Below are positions 1 through 10,377 of a stretch of DNA of 64,000 nt, piece after piece (the first letter of the stretch is position 1; each line of letters opens with the position of its first letter). The DNA is taken from contig JAOTON010002201.1 in assembly GCA_034440635.1 (NCBI GenBank), positions 62,001 to 126,000 on the forward strand. Reading direction: 5' to 3'. A program made the translations under genes and the position numbers. The notes under the pieces were generated by a model. The model did no database searches. It was not told the origin of the DNA and was given only the letters and a program-made list of their open reading frames with translations. Source of the DNA: Lepas anatifera. Its lineage: Eukaryota; Arthropoda; Thecostraca; Lepadidae.

Positions 1-119
1 TAATATTTGGTAACCTTAGTTTACCAACATTTGGTCGGATCGAAAAAATCAAGCTATAAACAAAATAAGAATAAATGCTTAAAAAGGCACAACAAAATTT
101 CCTTCGTGTGAATGTTAAA

Positions 120-780
120 ATACTATACAAAAGATATAGGAGATGGGCCCCGGTTACTAAGAGGACCCCCGGTCTGGGGCCCCGACGGTAGTCGGACCCC
201 TCCTTGGCCGAATCCTGGCTACGCCACTGTGTTCTGAGACTCTATATCAGACACCCTGGGACACCCTAAGCCTAGCTGGGGCCCTGAGCTCATCTGGGTA
301 CCCCTGTGCTTAACTGGGGCCCCTGATCTGGTATGGGGGGCCCTGAACTCTTCTAAAGTCCCTGGGCTAAGCTGGGGGCCGTGAGCTTGAATGGAGCCCC
401 CTGAGCTGGTATGAGAGGGGACCCTATATCAGCCGATCTGGGCCCCTGAGCTGAGCTGGCCTGTGCTGACCAAGAGCCCTGAGCTGGTCTGGGGCCCCTG
501 AACTGTTCTAGCGTCATTGAGCTAAGCTGGGATCCGTGAGCTTGAACAAGCCCCTTGAGCTGTTTTGAAACCCTACATAAGTCGACCTGGGGACCCCCGA
601 GCTGAACCGGGCCCCTAAGCTAATCTGGCACCCTGTGCGAATCTGGAGCTCCACTGTGATGAGCTTCTAGGGGTTCTGTGCTTACGTACGGTCCCTTGAT
701 AAGCTGGTCCCGAGGCTAATGCACTGGACTGGGCCCTTGAGCTGACTGATCTGGGTTCCTGAGCCATGGTCTGGACCTTG
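120..780. repeat. Degenerate GAGCTG/GGGGCCCC array, left end
   Basis: Irregular reiterations of a short unit resembling ctgagctggtctggggcccc fill this stretch. A longer period of about 147 bp is visible: the run starting ctgaact near 351 recurs near 499 with the same order of variants (aagctggg, cgtgagcttgaa, gagctg). The same family fills the far right of the window. Open frames here follow the repeat and show no protein family. Positions 1-119 show nothing recognisable. Confidence 0.7.
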
Positions 781-954
781 GGGTCGTCCGAGATAATTTG
801 GCGGCCCCTGGGCGGCATAGGCATAGGAACCGGGGGTCAGGGGATACTGCCACCCTTTGAGGTAGGCCCCCGCAACGTATATGCAAATATCAGCAAGCAT
901 GAATCGGATACGGACCCCGCATCAAATGCCAGGCAACAGTCGTCCCTAAGCCAT

Positions 955-1126
955 TGAAAGGCGTGACGTCCTTCGATGCCAGGGTTATATGGTGTCGCCA
1001 ACTCTTTCCCTGTTGGGAGGGGTTTCTTGGGAGTCAAATTGCTCCTTGCACAAGGAATCTGCTGTGCCTTAAACCCGGGTTGGTCGCGTGGAAAGCAAGG
1101 TTGCTAACCACTATATCACCACGCCC
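955..1126 (-). mobile_element. tRNA-Glu-like SINE (SINE-1), copy 1
   Basis: On the minus strand a tRNA-like head has an A-box-like segment (TGATATAGTGGTTAGCA) and a B-box-like GGGTTTAAGGC. Its body (GATTCC..TG, GACTCCC, CCC.TCC, GAGAGAG/AGAGTTG, ATAT.ACCCT.GCA) matches the copy at 26,050-26,237 block by block. The anticodon region is degenerate and the acceptor stem does not close, so this is a retroposed SINE rather than a working tRNA gene. No clean target duplication was found. Confidence 0.6.
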
Positions 1127-1776
1127 ACACCTCCACAGCATCACAAAGCTGGCCATCAAGTACCTACATTGCACTTGCAGTCATGCTGGAGCTCTGCATT
1201 TTAGGCATCGAAATATAGCTAGACGTATTTATTGTCATCAGCCTTTACCTAAATCAATCTCTAATGATGGAAAGAAGGAACCCGTAACAGCCTAAATAAA
1301 TGTACCCATTTTTTTCATTAAATAAGCAAAATTTTGATTAGGCATAGCGAAGTGAGGCTGTTTGGTATCAAAGCATTGTCTGTAGTTTTCTAAACAGTTT
1401 TTAATTTTGTAAATGTGATAAAAGGGCCTAAACATCTGTAAATATAAGAAACGCACTCGTGGTAAAACATTATTGAAATCCTCCAAAAGAGCTTAAAAAT
1501 GTATTTCGTATTTGAACAGGGTCTAGGTAAAAAAAATGTTTTTTGCGTTTTACTATGATTTATTCGATTATAATAGGTACAAATCAAAATCATAGGGCAA
1601 AATTTAATTCCTCAATTTTCCATACGCTGGCACCCTAGTGTCGTGCGTGCCTTATTGACACCAAACGAGCTAACTAATTTTTTTATAATTATGGGTCTCC
1701 ATGGACTGGGGCCCCCTTGAGGTGGCCCCCTCTAAGGTTGGCCCCCCCACTTTTCAAACCGTTCCTACGCCCCTGA
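1127..1776. other. Gene-free AT-rich spacer
   Basis: No coding region or RNA gene is supported here. About 1,290-1,690 is AT-rich. From about 1,695 there is a short fragment of the GGGGCCCC/GAGGTGGCCCC repeat family, ending at the breakpoint of the duplicated block that follows. Confidence 0.5.
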
Positions 1777-2558
1777 TACTGGGCACTGTTCACTGCAGTG
1801 ATACAAGAGTGCTGTTCTTTTTCTGTGGGTTTATGACAACCGGTAGGGATCGTTTTAGCCTCAAATATGACTTTTGTGGTATTTATTTGGCCATTTGGCG
1901 CCCCGGTAGCTCAGTTGGTAGAGCGTCGGGTTCCGGCCCGCTGCTGAGAAGCATGCTTGGGCTTCTAAATCAACCCTTCATTGTGGGCGTTGCTCGTCCG
2001 AGTGGTAGGGTCGGGGTCTCCGTGACAAATCTCCTGAGGACTTTAGTGAGACTCAGACTCCAACAGCCGTACTGGGAAGAACCTGGACGAAATTAGAAAA
2101 AGAATTAGCGCAAATAAAATTTGACCCATTTGGCCTTTTCCAAACCCGGTTTGGCCTTTTCCCGTCAAAAAAACTCGTAGTCCTGGCCATCTTTAGAACA
2201 TAGAATAACAAAAATTGGGAGACATTTATTTAACACAAGCCATTCTAAATTGTATTAACGCCACCTCCAAATATGGGTTTGATCCCCCGAAGACACTATA
2301 ATGACCAGCACAAGAAAATCTCCCCCCCACTGTGTGTTCCATAAAAAATGCTCTGCTTTGTTCTCCAGGGGGTGCCATTCATATCCATGGGTGATTATTC
2401 TTTCCAGAGGGGGCGCCTTTTCTCTCCGGCGGGGGAGGGAGGGGGCGCCTTTTGCTATCTAGGAGTGCCTGTGCTAACCGGGGGGCGCATATGATATCCA
2501 GGGACGCCGTTCTTCTGTCTTCTTCGGAGGCGCCTCTGCTGTCCAGGAAGCGCGTGCG
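1777..2558 (+). repeat. Direct repeat copy 1 of SINE-plus-array block
   Basis: This block is nearly identical to 8,353-9,145 in the same orientation. It has the same lead-in (ATACTGGGCACTGTTCAC), the same internally deleted SINE-2, the same spacer and the same first GGCGCC units, ending at CGCGTGCG. Beyond that point the copies differ: this one jumps straight to the 3' flank of the RNase H LINE. A related block lies inverted at about 36,170-36,930. It looks like duplication or rearrangement of part of the compound element. Confidence 0.8.
1900..2096 (+). mobile_element. tRNA-Arg-like SINE (SINE-2), deleted copy a
   Basis: Head GCCCCGGTAGCTCAGTTGG carries a pol III A box, and the anticodon-arm equivalent reads CCG (Arg-like). 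The 3' body (GTTGCTCGTCCGAGTGGTAG, then GACTCCAACAGCCGTACTGG) is shared by six copies in the window. Compared with 58,980-59,325, about 120-150 bp between the head and the GCTTCTAAAT segment is missing. The copy at 8,477 lacks the same stretch, so the loss predates the duplication. Confidence 0.75.
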
Positions 2559-2594
2559 TTTGGACCACGAGTCTAAGCTGATGGCGAGGAAGTT

Positions 2595-2866
2595 TTTTGT
2601 TCTTTACATATTTATTTGCTTCACATAATAATGCTCAACACCAGACTACCACCTCCATCACAAACTCCATCATCACGTCCGCAACACTTCCATCACGACC
2701 TCCATTCCTACCTCCATCATCACCTCCATTACCACATCCTTTACCACCTCCATAGTCATTTCCATAATCACATTCATGATCACGTCCATCATAACGCCCA
2801 TCATCACATCCATCATCACCTCCATCATCACTTCATTCACTGCGCCACCTTTGAATTAATCCTAGC
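2595..2866 (-). mobile_element. 272-bp retroposed insertion carrying a CATCATCAC repeat
   Basis: A perfect 14-bp direct duplication ATGGCGAGGAAGTT flanks this segment (2,581-2,594 and 2,867-2,880). The related locus at about 40,020-40,035 has the uninterrupted sequence. Read on the minus strand the insert starts near GCTAGGATTAATTC, continues through a GATGATGGAGGTGAT-type repeat and ends in an A-rich tract. The long duplication and the A-rich 3' end fit LINE-mediated retroposition. The His-rich open frame on the plus strand is only the repeat translated. Confidence 0.7.
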
Positions 2867-2888
2867 ATGGCGAGGAAGTTAGCGATTT

Positions 2889-3800
2889 TTACCGATTTGC
2901 TGTCTTATCTACCGACATTGAAACCATTTTATTTCTATAATGCGTCATCACCTTGGCGGGCCATGCTGAAGATGACCGGATCTTCTGTGTGCACGAGTGG
3001 TCCAGTAGGAAGACACAGGCAGTTTGGAGGGCTACCATCTCAGCCTGAAAACTCATGGAGAACGAGCCTACTGGTTGCCTGAGCTCATGCTGGGCTTCGT
3101 CTGGTGACTCGATGAAGACCCAGCTCCCCCGCTCATGATCCCTCCGTGCACTGACCCGTCGGTCCACACCCATGTGGCACATCGAGTCAGGGAAGCAAGG
3201 TTGAGGAGAGCTACTCGCTTCTTCCGGACAGGTGGCGCTCCCGATGTCAGTGGGCCCACGTCTAGTTGAAATGTGACTCACTCTCCTGCTACCCACGGTG
3301 GAAGACGTCGAGGAAGGAGAGACTCGATGGGGAGGGAGATGCGTGCTTGATCTCACATCTCTCTGTCCACCTGCCGCCAATTGGTCACCGAGGAGAGTCA
3401 AGAGGGCGCTGTCGCCTCCGCACGTCTTCACAGAGGGTCTTCAGGCGGCAGCACATGGACTTTCACCAGCATTCGGGTCGCGAGTACCCTCCTTCTGGCC
3501 GCTACGGGGGAGTCTTACCTCGGCTGGGGATGGGGCGGGTACATCCTGTGATGATACGCGCCGACGCTCTCATTTTGCGTTCCAGCAACTTGACATGAAA
3601 TGGCGGTGTGGCGTGGAGCCACGCTGCGGCCGCTTGCTCCATCGCTCCTCTCACGTAGCCAGTAGCGATGGTTCGGAGGTGCTGTTCGTGCAATCCCCAG
3701 TTGCAGCCGGACAGTTGACTTAGGTAGGAGATGCGGAGGTAGACCTTCTTCCACAGTCTCTTACAGCGTGGACCGAAGTTGAGGAGCCGATCGATGGTGA
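2889..3800 (-). pseudogene. RNase H-bearing LINE (LINE-R), 3' part, left copy
   Basis: Remnant of a non-LTR retrotransposon with an RNase H domain, as in the I/Ingi-like group. The frames together show the RT thumb region (LWKKVYLRIS-like, then LSGCNWGLHEQHLRTIATGY) and an RNase H start with TWVWTDGSVHGG (first Asp) and FQAEMVALQTA (Glu). The segment carrying the later catalytic Asp is not recognisable, so the domain is truncated. Frameshifts split the reading frame. It continues upstream across the insertion at 3,801-6,101. The inverted sister copy is at 38,430-40,020. Confidence 0.75.
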
Positions 3801-6101
3801 TGTAATGGGCCCTTTCTTTTCAAAAGAGCCCACACAACAAACAAATATTTATTTGAGAGCAGAGGCCGTCCCGGCGATGTTAGATCGGCTTGCTCTCTAT
3901 GAGGCGGGTTAGTTCTGGGTCATCATATAGGTGGTGGGTCCAGCCTCCGCGTGGGTGACTAAATTTTTCGCTTTCATCCCCCTCTGCAATGTCAGCATTT
4001 CTCTTTTAATTTTTCGGCCGGCTATAGTGTGATCTAAGCATTTGAGCAGTTTTTCTCGTGAAAAAACCCATTGGGCCTTAAAGCTACCCTCGTCACTTGA
4101 GTCATGAAAAAACAGAACAGTCAAAAATTCGTTACATAAAAAGTCACATGTCCCCCTTAAAATCTACTTGAAAAAAACACGAGACCCTCCCGTTTAGACT
4201 AGCCCTCCCTCCAATGTCGCTCAACTGATTAGAAAACTCTGCATACCGGCTAAGTCCAAAAACATAAAGCATAGAATCACAATTTCCACCCCCCCTCCCT
4301 GTTTTAGGCCAGAAAATTTGAAAAAGATAATAGGGGATTCGAGCGCCCGCCACTCATCAGCCAATTTTGCCCCATCCCTTCCAATAAGCGCAATGTATCA
4401 TGCGCGATGAGATCATTGGCTGGGTTTTAGGTCGTCAATATGCTGAGCGGAGACGGTTAGATCGGTTTCTTAGGAATCAGTGCCTCTGCCGTCCCTGCGA
4501 CTCCCGCCTTACGGGATCTGGGCGATCGCTCAAACTAGTGAGGTTCTCCTCGGGTGCACCTCCGGCCTTACCCCGGTATCTCTTCAACTACTCTACTTGA
4601 GGCACTAGGCGGGCATAACCCACCCACCTTCAGAACCACATCAACCGCCTCTGCTGAGCAGGGACGCCCTAGAGCCCAGCCCGCGCCTCGGGCTGATTCG
4701 GAGTCGGGTGATTAAACATTGAAAAAGAACACGTTTGCGTCCCTTCCAAAGATGGCCCATTCACCGCTGCCCACAGACACGTTGTACACAAGGGTACGGC
4801 TCACAGAACGTCAATCCTCATTTCGTTATCATATCTGCCTTCACTGTTCTCCCGGGGGAGGAAAGTTGATGTACAATTTCGAATCTGTATTTGAAAGGAC
4901 AGGCGAAGCACGGGGTTCAGTGTGAATAATGCACTTTAATAACAAAATAACCACATGTTTTGCTCGGTTTAATACAAAAGGAGAGTTTCACGCTACATTA
5001 AATCCTACCCTTAATTTAACAATCTACCTAACCAAATATCCTGACCTGGCCTGTTTCTAATTTCTGACTCATCCGATATCTCCAATTTACGAAAAACACT
5101 AGAAGTGGCATTTCAATACTAATATAACTATAATTACTAATGGTCATGGTATAATAATCACATATGCTAATAATATAATCACTAATTGCTACGCACAAAC
5201 TGGTCTGCACTGTTGATTTTTTTTACTGCATTAGAATAAATTTTGAGTTATATTTTTGAACCAGGTGCGTTTGCTCTGGGGAGGTAAAAGGGAGAAGGGA
5301 GGGTTGCAGTTACAATAATTTCTCCGGGAGCAGGTGGGAACGGGCTGGCCATGGGCATGGCTGCGGGAGTACTCACGCTGACGTCCCGGGCCGCATTTTG
5401 CAGTTCTTCTCCCCTCTGGCAGTTTTGCTTCGATTAATCAAAACGTCTTTTTGTAGTTTTTCTTTGCCTCTCGAGTTTCACTTCTTGCTTTTGCACAATG
5501 CAACTCTTTCTGTCCGACTTGTCCTTCCTCGTTTCGTTTGTCTTTTTTCTGCATCTTGAATTCTTCTCAGGCCTGAATTTTCACTCCCAGCTTACTTTTT
5601 CGCTCTTGCTATGTGCCCCTTTTTGCATCTACTTCATATATTGTCTGTTTCCTGCCTCTTGATTTCTTCCGGCTCCGCTGTCCTTATCTCCAGCCACCTC
5701 CGACATTTTCATCCTTTTTCTCTCGGCTGTTTCTTATGTCACCGCTGCTCCTCCTGCCCCGACTGCCATCCTCTTCCTTTTCCTGACTCGACGCACGTCC
5801 GACCCTTCCGCCTCTTCCAACGCGACTCCTCTCTTCTCTCGACGGTACCCCCTCCTCTCTTTCTCTTCCGGTCATGTGGCCTGGTCACGGGGTTGTCACG
5901 CGCCTCAGCCACATGGCTGGTAGGCACGTGACCATCCCTGACGGTCTGGCTCATACCACGCCACGTGCTCTGGATGAGATTTTTCTTCGGTCGACGGTGG
6001 CGAAGTAGGCCCACAAGGATTTTTGATAGGATGTTTGGTTTTAAGGTTGTTTTTTTTTCTCCAGAACAACCGGGAACTAGTTAAAAATGTAACCCGTTAC
6101 A
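3801..6101. mobile_element. 2,301-bp DNA transposon-like insertion, TSD GTGA
   Basis: The insertion interrupts LINE-R. GTGA is duplicated at 3,797-3,800 and 6,102-6,105, and the intact site GGTGACGCC is visible in the sister copy near 39,095 (minus-strand sense). The ends are short inverted repeats, TGTAATGGG at the left and TGTAACGGG at the right when read inward. Both ends carry subterminal dyads: GGGC..CTTT....AAAAG..GCCC at the left, and TGTAACGGGTTACA at the right. The inside is T/C-rich at 5,390-5,900, has several CACGTG/CATGTG boxes at 5,870-5,970, and shows no transposase. A four-base duplication does not by itself identify a superfamily. Confidence 0.7.
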
Positions 6102-7091
6102 GTGACGCCAAGTAGCCGTAGGGTGTCTCCGGCAGTGACAGACTTCCCGTCGACCTGAAAACTGAAAGGATCGGCGTATCTGGCCCACCGGGACATCACC
6201 AGTCATTGGATCTTGGCTCCTGATACTACAATTTTGTTCTGTCGGGCCCACTTCACGAGGGTGCCAGCAGCAGCTTGCGCCCGGTCCTTGGCGACTTGGA
6301 TGTTGTTGCCCGTGCAGAGAGCCGCCGTATCATCGGCGTACATGTAGGGGGAGCATCCGGGAACCGCGCGGAGTGCGTCTACCAGCCGAGCCGCCCATAA
6401 CAAAAATAAAATTGGCGATAAGACACTTCCTTACGGCAGGCCAGTTCGGAAAATGCGCTCACTGGAAAGCACGCCATTTAGTTCCAAGATACCTTTACTT
6501 AAAGGTACATTCAAGAGGGATTCCTCCACGCCCGTGTGACGTCACTCGGGCGTGGAGGAATTCCTTCACCATTGAGCCGTGTGTTAAACTGGCTGCTAAT
6601 GGCACTTCCCGCTTACGAGTTTGTGAGAATACACGGCAATCAAGTTTATCCCAAATGCAATGGATAAGGATTTTATTTTCGATTCTGGGCCTCTTTTTGC
6701 AAAAATTTGGATATTTGATAATTTAATTTTCCCATGTTATATGCTACGATATGTGACGTCACATCCGGTGGTCTGTGCTTGATGTTGGAGGGGGCTGATT
6801 TAGTTCCACCTTGACTCTTCGGTCCCGGAGCCACTGCCAAATCCAGGCCATCGTGCAATTTGGCAGCCCCATCTCCAGTAGGCGAACGCGTAGCAGGTGG
6901 TGGTCCACTACGTCGTACGCGTGCGCGAAATCAAACGCGACGAGGACGTATTTCCACGCGGTCTGTCCATCGGGAGGACGGCTGTGTCTCGATTTAGGCA
7001 TGCACAGTGCACGCTCACTTCTTCTCTTAAATGATGCATCCTGAACTTGACCTGAAGACGATGGAATGTACAAGGGGATGGTCAGTGACAA
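6102..7091 (-). pseudogene. LINE-R reverse transcriptase palm, left copy
   Basis: The minus strand encodes the RT core of the same element as 2,889-3,800. Visible parts are VLVAFDFAHAYDVVDHHLL (motif A with FDFAxAYD), LLEMGLP and, downstream, YMYADDTAALCTGNN (motif C with intact YADD). Motif A and motif C lie either side of a 311-bp insertion at 6,487-6,797, and frameshifts separate them. The locus is inactive. Upstream of 7,091 no further RT or endonuclease domain is recognisable, so the copy is 5'-truncated, as is the right copy. Confidence 0.8.
6487..6797. mobile_element. 311-bp insertion with TGACGTCA palindromes
   Basis: It is flanked by a perfect 11-bp duplication ATTTAGTTCCA (6,476-6,486 and 6,798-6,808). 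The sister LINE-R copy near 38,715-38,735 is uninterrupted at this point. Inside, 6,520-6,561 is a 42-bp palindrome with one mismatched pair centred on TGACGTCA, and 6,751-6,764 is a perfect 14-bp palindrome with the same core. No coding capacity is seen. The insertion type is unassigned. Confidence 0.7.
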
Positions 7092-8352
7092 AATATACTT
7101 GTTTTATCAATCTGAATGGTCTTTTCACTTCGATCTGAACACTGCACATCATCATTAAACGCGCAAATCACAGTCAATAAACGAAAAAAAGTTATAGATT
7201 TATCAAGATAGTACTTGGACACGTTGAAACTGTTTTCTTTTTATTTTAGTGGGTCCCATTTATCACAAATCACACATGCCTATTCCTGCCATGATCTATT
7301 TCAACATTCAATTACATGGCTACCAAAATTGTCTTAAGACCTCTCGAAATTTCACGGACAAGAGCAATTCTCCTGCAATTATTTTCAATGTCCTCTCACC
7401 ATTATCTTACGAATGGTGGCCACGTGGAAAGGCAAAATTATGCTTATCATATTTGATATTAAAATAAACTTAACCCCTCATCACAAATAGAAAAATCCTC
7501 AGATATGTACCTTTATGTTCAGCTGTTGTATGTTCCCAAGTGTCTTGCATTTCTCCATGGCCTAGTGGAAGTTACAGTTTTTTTTAAGAGGTGCCGAAAA
7601 AAGTATGGACTGAACTGTTTCGCAATTCATCGTTTCAAATATCACGCCAAATAGGCATCTTGCTTGCCTGGTACAAACTGTTATGGCTGGGGGAGGGAGG
7701 GACAGAACGTTGTTAAAAATACGATCCACAAAAATGATGGCAACCGAAAACCGAATACCATAGGTGCCCTTTGGGTGAAACGTTAATGGTGAAGTGCTCG
7801 CTCTGAGACTCTGCTTTCTCCCCACTTACCAAAATTCTAGATCCGCCCGTACGCGGATCCAGGGGGCAAAGAGGAGGGGCAGATGCAGCCTCCCCGATCG
7901 ATCCTCGGCGCCCCCTGAAATGGTCACGGCGCACCCTGAAAGGTCGATGGCACTCGCCTGAAATGGTGCTTCCCACCCTCCCCCCAGGATGCGAAAATCG
8001 GTGCTTACCGATAGGATTTTACGCCCACCTGATAGGTTTTTTCTGGTCAAAAGTGGCGCTCCCTGCATGGCGCCCCAGGGGAAGGTGCCCCCCCTCCGAT
8101 TGGCAATCCTGGATCTTCCTATGGATCCGTCACTGTTCAAGAGCAAACAATTCACAGGAAAAGCAGGAAAATATCAAATGTTAGCAGGGATTGGTAAGGT
8201 AATTGATGATGCTAACAATTTTTTGTTATGTGGATAAAATTATATGGTGGCCACGCGGGGATTGAAAGGGCACTCCTGGCTCCCTATGAAATGGGCAGTG
8301 TGCCAAAAGACTATTTCGTCAAGTCAATATCAAATTATCAACATTTAATTTT
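7092..8352. repeat. Non-coding spacer of the compound element, left copy
   Basis: This matches 36,935-38,429 in inverted orientation, including the stretch with TCAGCTGTTG and the 7,847-8,130 segment with GGATCCAGGG/CCTGGATC ends. The latter resembles a small hAT-type MITE whose ends read CATACGCGGATCCAGG and CATAGGCAGATCCAGG in the right copy. No reading frame of a known family is present. Confidence 0.6.
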
Positions 8353-9145
8353 ATACTGGGCACTGTTCACTGCAGTGATACAAGAGTGCTGTTCTTTTTC
8401 TGTGGGTTTATGACAACCGGTAGGGATCGTTTTAGCCTCAAATATGACTTTTGTGGTATTTATTTGGCCATTTGGCGCCCCGGTAGCTCAGTTGGTAGAG
8501 CGTCGGGCTCCGGCCCGCTGCTGAGAAGCATGCTTTGGCTTCTAAATCAACCTTTCATTGTGGGCGTTGCTCGTCCGAGTGGTAGGGTCGGGGTCTCCGT
8601 GACAAGTCTCCTGAGGACTTTAGTGAGACTCAGACTCCAACAGCCGTACTGGGAAGAACCTGGACGAAATTAGAAAAAGAATCAGCGCAAATAAAATTTG
8701 ACCCATTTGGCCTTTTCCAAACCCGGTTTGGCCTTTTCCCGTCGAAAAAACCCGTAGTCCTGGCCAGCATCTCTAATCTTTAGAACATGGAATAACAAAA
8801 ATTGGGAGACATTTATTTAACACTAGCCATTCTAAATTGTATTAACGCCACCTCCAAATGGGGGTTTGATCCCCCGAAGACACTATAATGACCAGCACAA
8901 GAAAATCTCCCCCCCCACTGAGTGTTCCATAAAAAGGCTCTGCTTTGTTCTCCAGGGGGTGCCATTCCTATCCATGGGTGATTATTCTTTCCAGAGGGGG
9001 CGCCTTTTCTCTCCGGCGGGGGAGGGAGGGGGCGCCTTTTGCTATCTAGGAGTGCCTGTGCTAGCCGGGGGGCGCATATGATATCCAGGGACGCCGTTCT
9101 TCTGTCTTCTTCGGAGGCGCCTCTGCTGTCCAGGAAGCGCGTGCG
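8353..9145 (+). repeat. Direct repeat copy 2 of SINE-plus-array block
   Basis: Second copy of the block at 1,777-2,558, with only scattered substitutions and small indels over about 790 bp. Here the block is in its original context: spacer on the left and the continuing GGCGCC array on the right, in the same order as the inverted right-hand copy. Copy 1 is therefore the derived one. Confidence 0.8.
8477..8671 (+). mobile_element. tRNA-Arg-like SINE (SINE-2), deleted copy b
   Basis: Same structure as the copy at 1,900: GCCCCGGTAGCTCAGTTGG head, CTCCGGC loop with CCG anticodon equivalent, no B-box segment because of the internal deletion, then the conserved 3' body. It is unlikely to be transcribable from a complete internal promoter. 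Confidence 0.75.
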
Positions 9146-10170
9146 CTATCCAGGGGCGCCTATGCTATCCAGAGGCCCAGATCCTTTACTCAGGGGCGGG
9201 GGGCGCCTTTTACTGTCCAGGGTGCCTGTGCTAACCAGAGGGCGCCCATGCTATCCAGGGGCGTCGGTATTCCTCTACTGGGGGCGCCTTTTTCTATCCA
9301 GGGGTGCCTCTTGCTGTCTAGGGGGCGCCTTTGGTTTCCAAGGGCGCCTATGCTATCCAGAGGGGCGCCTTTTCTCTGCGGGGGAGGGGCGCCTTTTGCT
9401 GTCCAGGGGTGCCTGTGCTAACCAGGGGGCGCATGGGATATCTAGGGGCGCCGTTTCTCTTCTTCCGAGGCGCCTCAGCTGTCCAGGAGGCTCCCACGCT
9501 TTTCAAGGGCGCTTATGCTATCCAGAGGGGCGCCTTTACTCAAGGGGGGCAACTTTTGCTTTCCAGGGCGCAGCTTTGATGTCAAGGTGCGCCATTCATG
9601 TATGAAAATGTATTTCACAGAGGATCCTACCTCTTTGGGTAGGTGGTGATTAGGCCTGATTTTCTCTGACCGGCCGGGGGCGCCGGCCAAATCCGGGGGT
9701 GCCACCCAAATCCGTGGGGGAGGGGGGGCGCCTCTCCGGACTGGTCAAAACCAGGTGTGCGAGAAGATACTTTTGCACACTTTTTTGCAACATTTTTTCA
9801 TGGTGTGCAACTGCAGACCCTGTCCCGCGGAATCCGCCGTCCCTGCCGCCGTTGTTCTCCGAGGGGTGTCTTTTTCTCTCCAGGAGGCACCTCTGCTCTC
9901 CAGGGGGCGCCTTACCTACCCAAGGGCGCCTATGTTATCCAGGGGGCGCCAATTCTCTGCGGAGGGCGCCTTTTGCTGTCCAGGGGGCGCATGGGATATC
10001 CAGGGGCGCCGTTTCTCTTCTCCGGAGGCACCTCGGCTTCCAGGAGGTGCCTACGCTATCCAAGGGCGCCTATGCTATCCAGAGGGGCGCCTTTACTCAA
10101 GGGGGGGCGCATTCTGCTGCCCAGGGCGCGACTACGATGTAAGGGGGCACCATTCATATATGAAAATGTA
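9140..10170. repeat. GGCGCC minisatellite arrays, left copy
   Basis: Units of about 25-30 bp, each built round the palindrome GGCGCC (for example GGGCGCCTATGCTATCCAG). Unit variants occur in a fixed order (..CTTTACTCAAGGGGGG.., ..GCTATCCAGAGG.., ..CTAACCAGGGGGCGCA..), giving a higher-order repeat of roughly 300 bp that ends near ATGAAAATG. Two blocks (9,140-9,600 and 9,860-10,170) are separated by an internal terminal module at about 9,650-9,850. Open frames on the plus strand read through the array in several frames and are repeat artefacts. Confidence 0.75.
9750..9846 (-). repeat. Internal terminal module, variant 2, left copy
   Basis: Read on the minus strand: CAGGGACGGCGGATTCC at about 9,830-9,846, then GGTCTGCAG..TGCACACC (a decayed hairpin), then an AAGTGTGCAAAAG.../...GTGCACACC-type second hairpin. 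It corresponds to 35,186-35,271 in the right copy. The 8-base hairpin word is GGTGTGCA here rather than the GTGGTGCA of the outer terminus. Confidence 0.6.
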
Positions 10171-10217
10171 GATCTTTCACAGAGGATCCTACCTCTTCAG
10201 GTAGGCGGTAATTAGGC

Positions 10218-10377
10218 TTGATTTTCTCTGACCGGCCGGGGGCGCCGGCTGAGGCTGGGGGGGGGGCGCCTCCCCGAACAAAGGCAAAACAAGGGGTGCA
10301 AAAGATACTTTTGCACCACTGGAAAAAAATCGAGTGGTGCAACTGCACCACTTGCACCCTGGAATCCGCCGTCCCTG
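10218..10377 (-). repeat. Terminal repeat and paired hairpins, left compound copy
   Basis: The minus strand starts at 10,377 with CAGGGACGGCGGATTCCA, matching the left end of the 9-kb element at 34,318. Two inverted repeats follow in tandem, GTGGTGCA..TGCACCAC then AGTGGTGCAAAAG..CTTTTGCACC, then GGCGCC-rich DNA. The flanking 8 bp (ctgtgaga) are not found beside a second end in the window, so the other terminus of this copy is lost or outside it. Confidence 0.7.

Noticed and set aside
2616..2882. His-rich 88-codon frame
   Set aside because: It is the CATCATCAC repeat inside a retroposed insertion.
5611..6014. Frames in the pyrimidine-rich part of the 2.3-kb element
   Set aside because: Low-complexity Ser/Pro/Arg-rich translations on both strands with no transposase motifs.
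9039..10215. Overlapping glycine/arginine/cysteine-rich frames
   Set aside because: They follow the GGCGCC array in several frames at once and recur on the opposite strand at 34,500-36,170.
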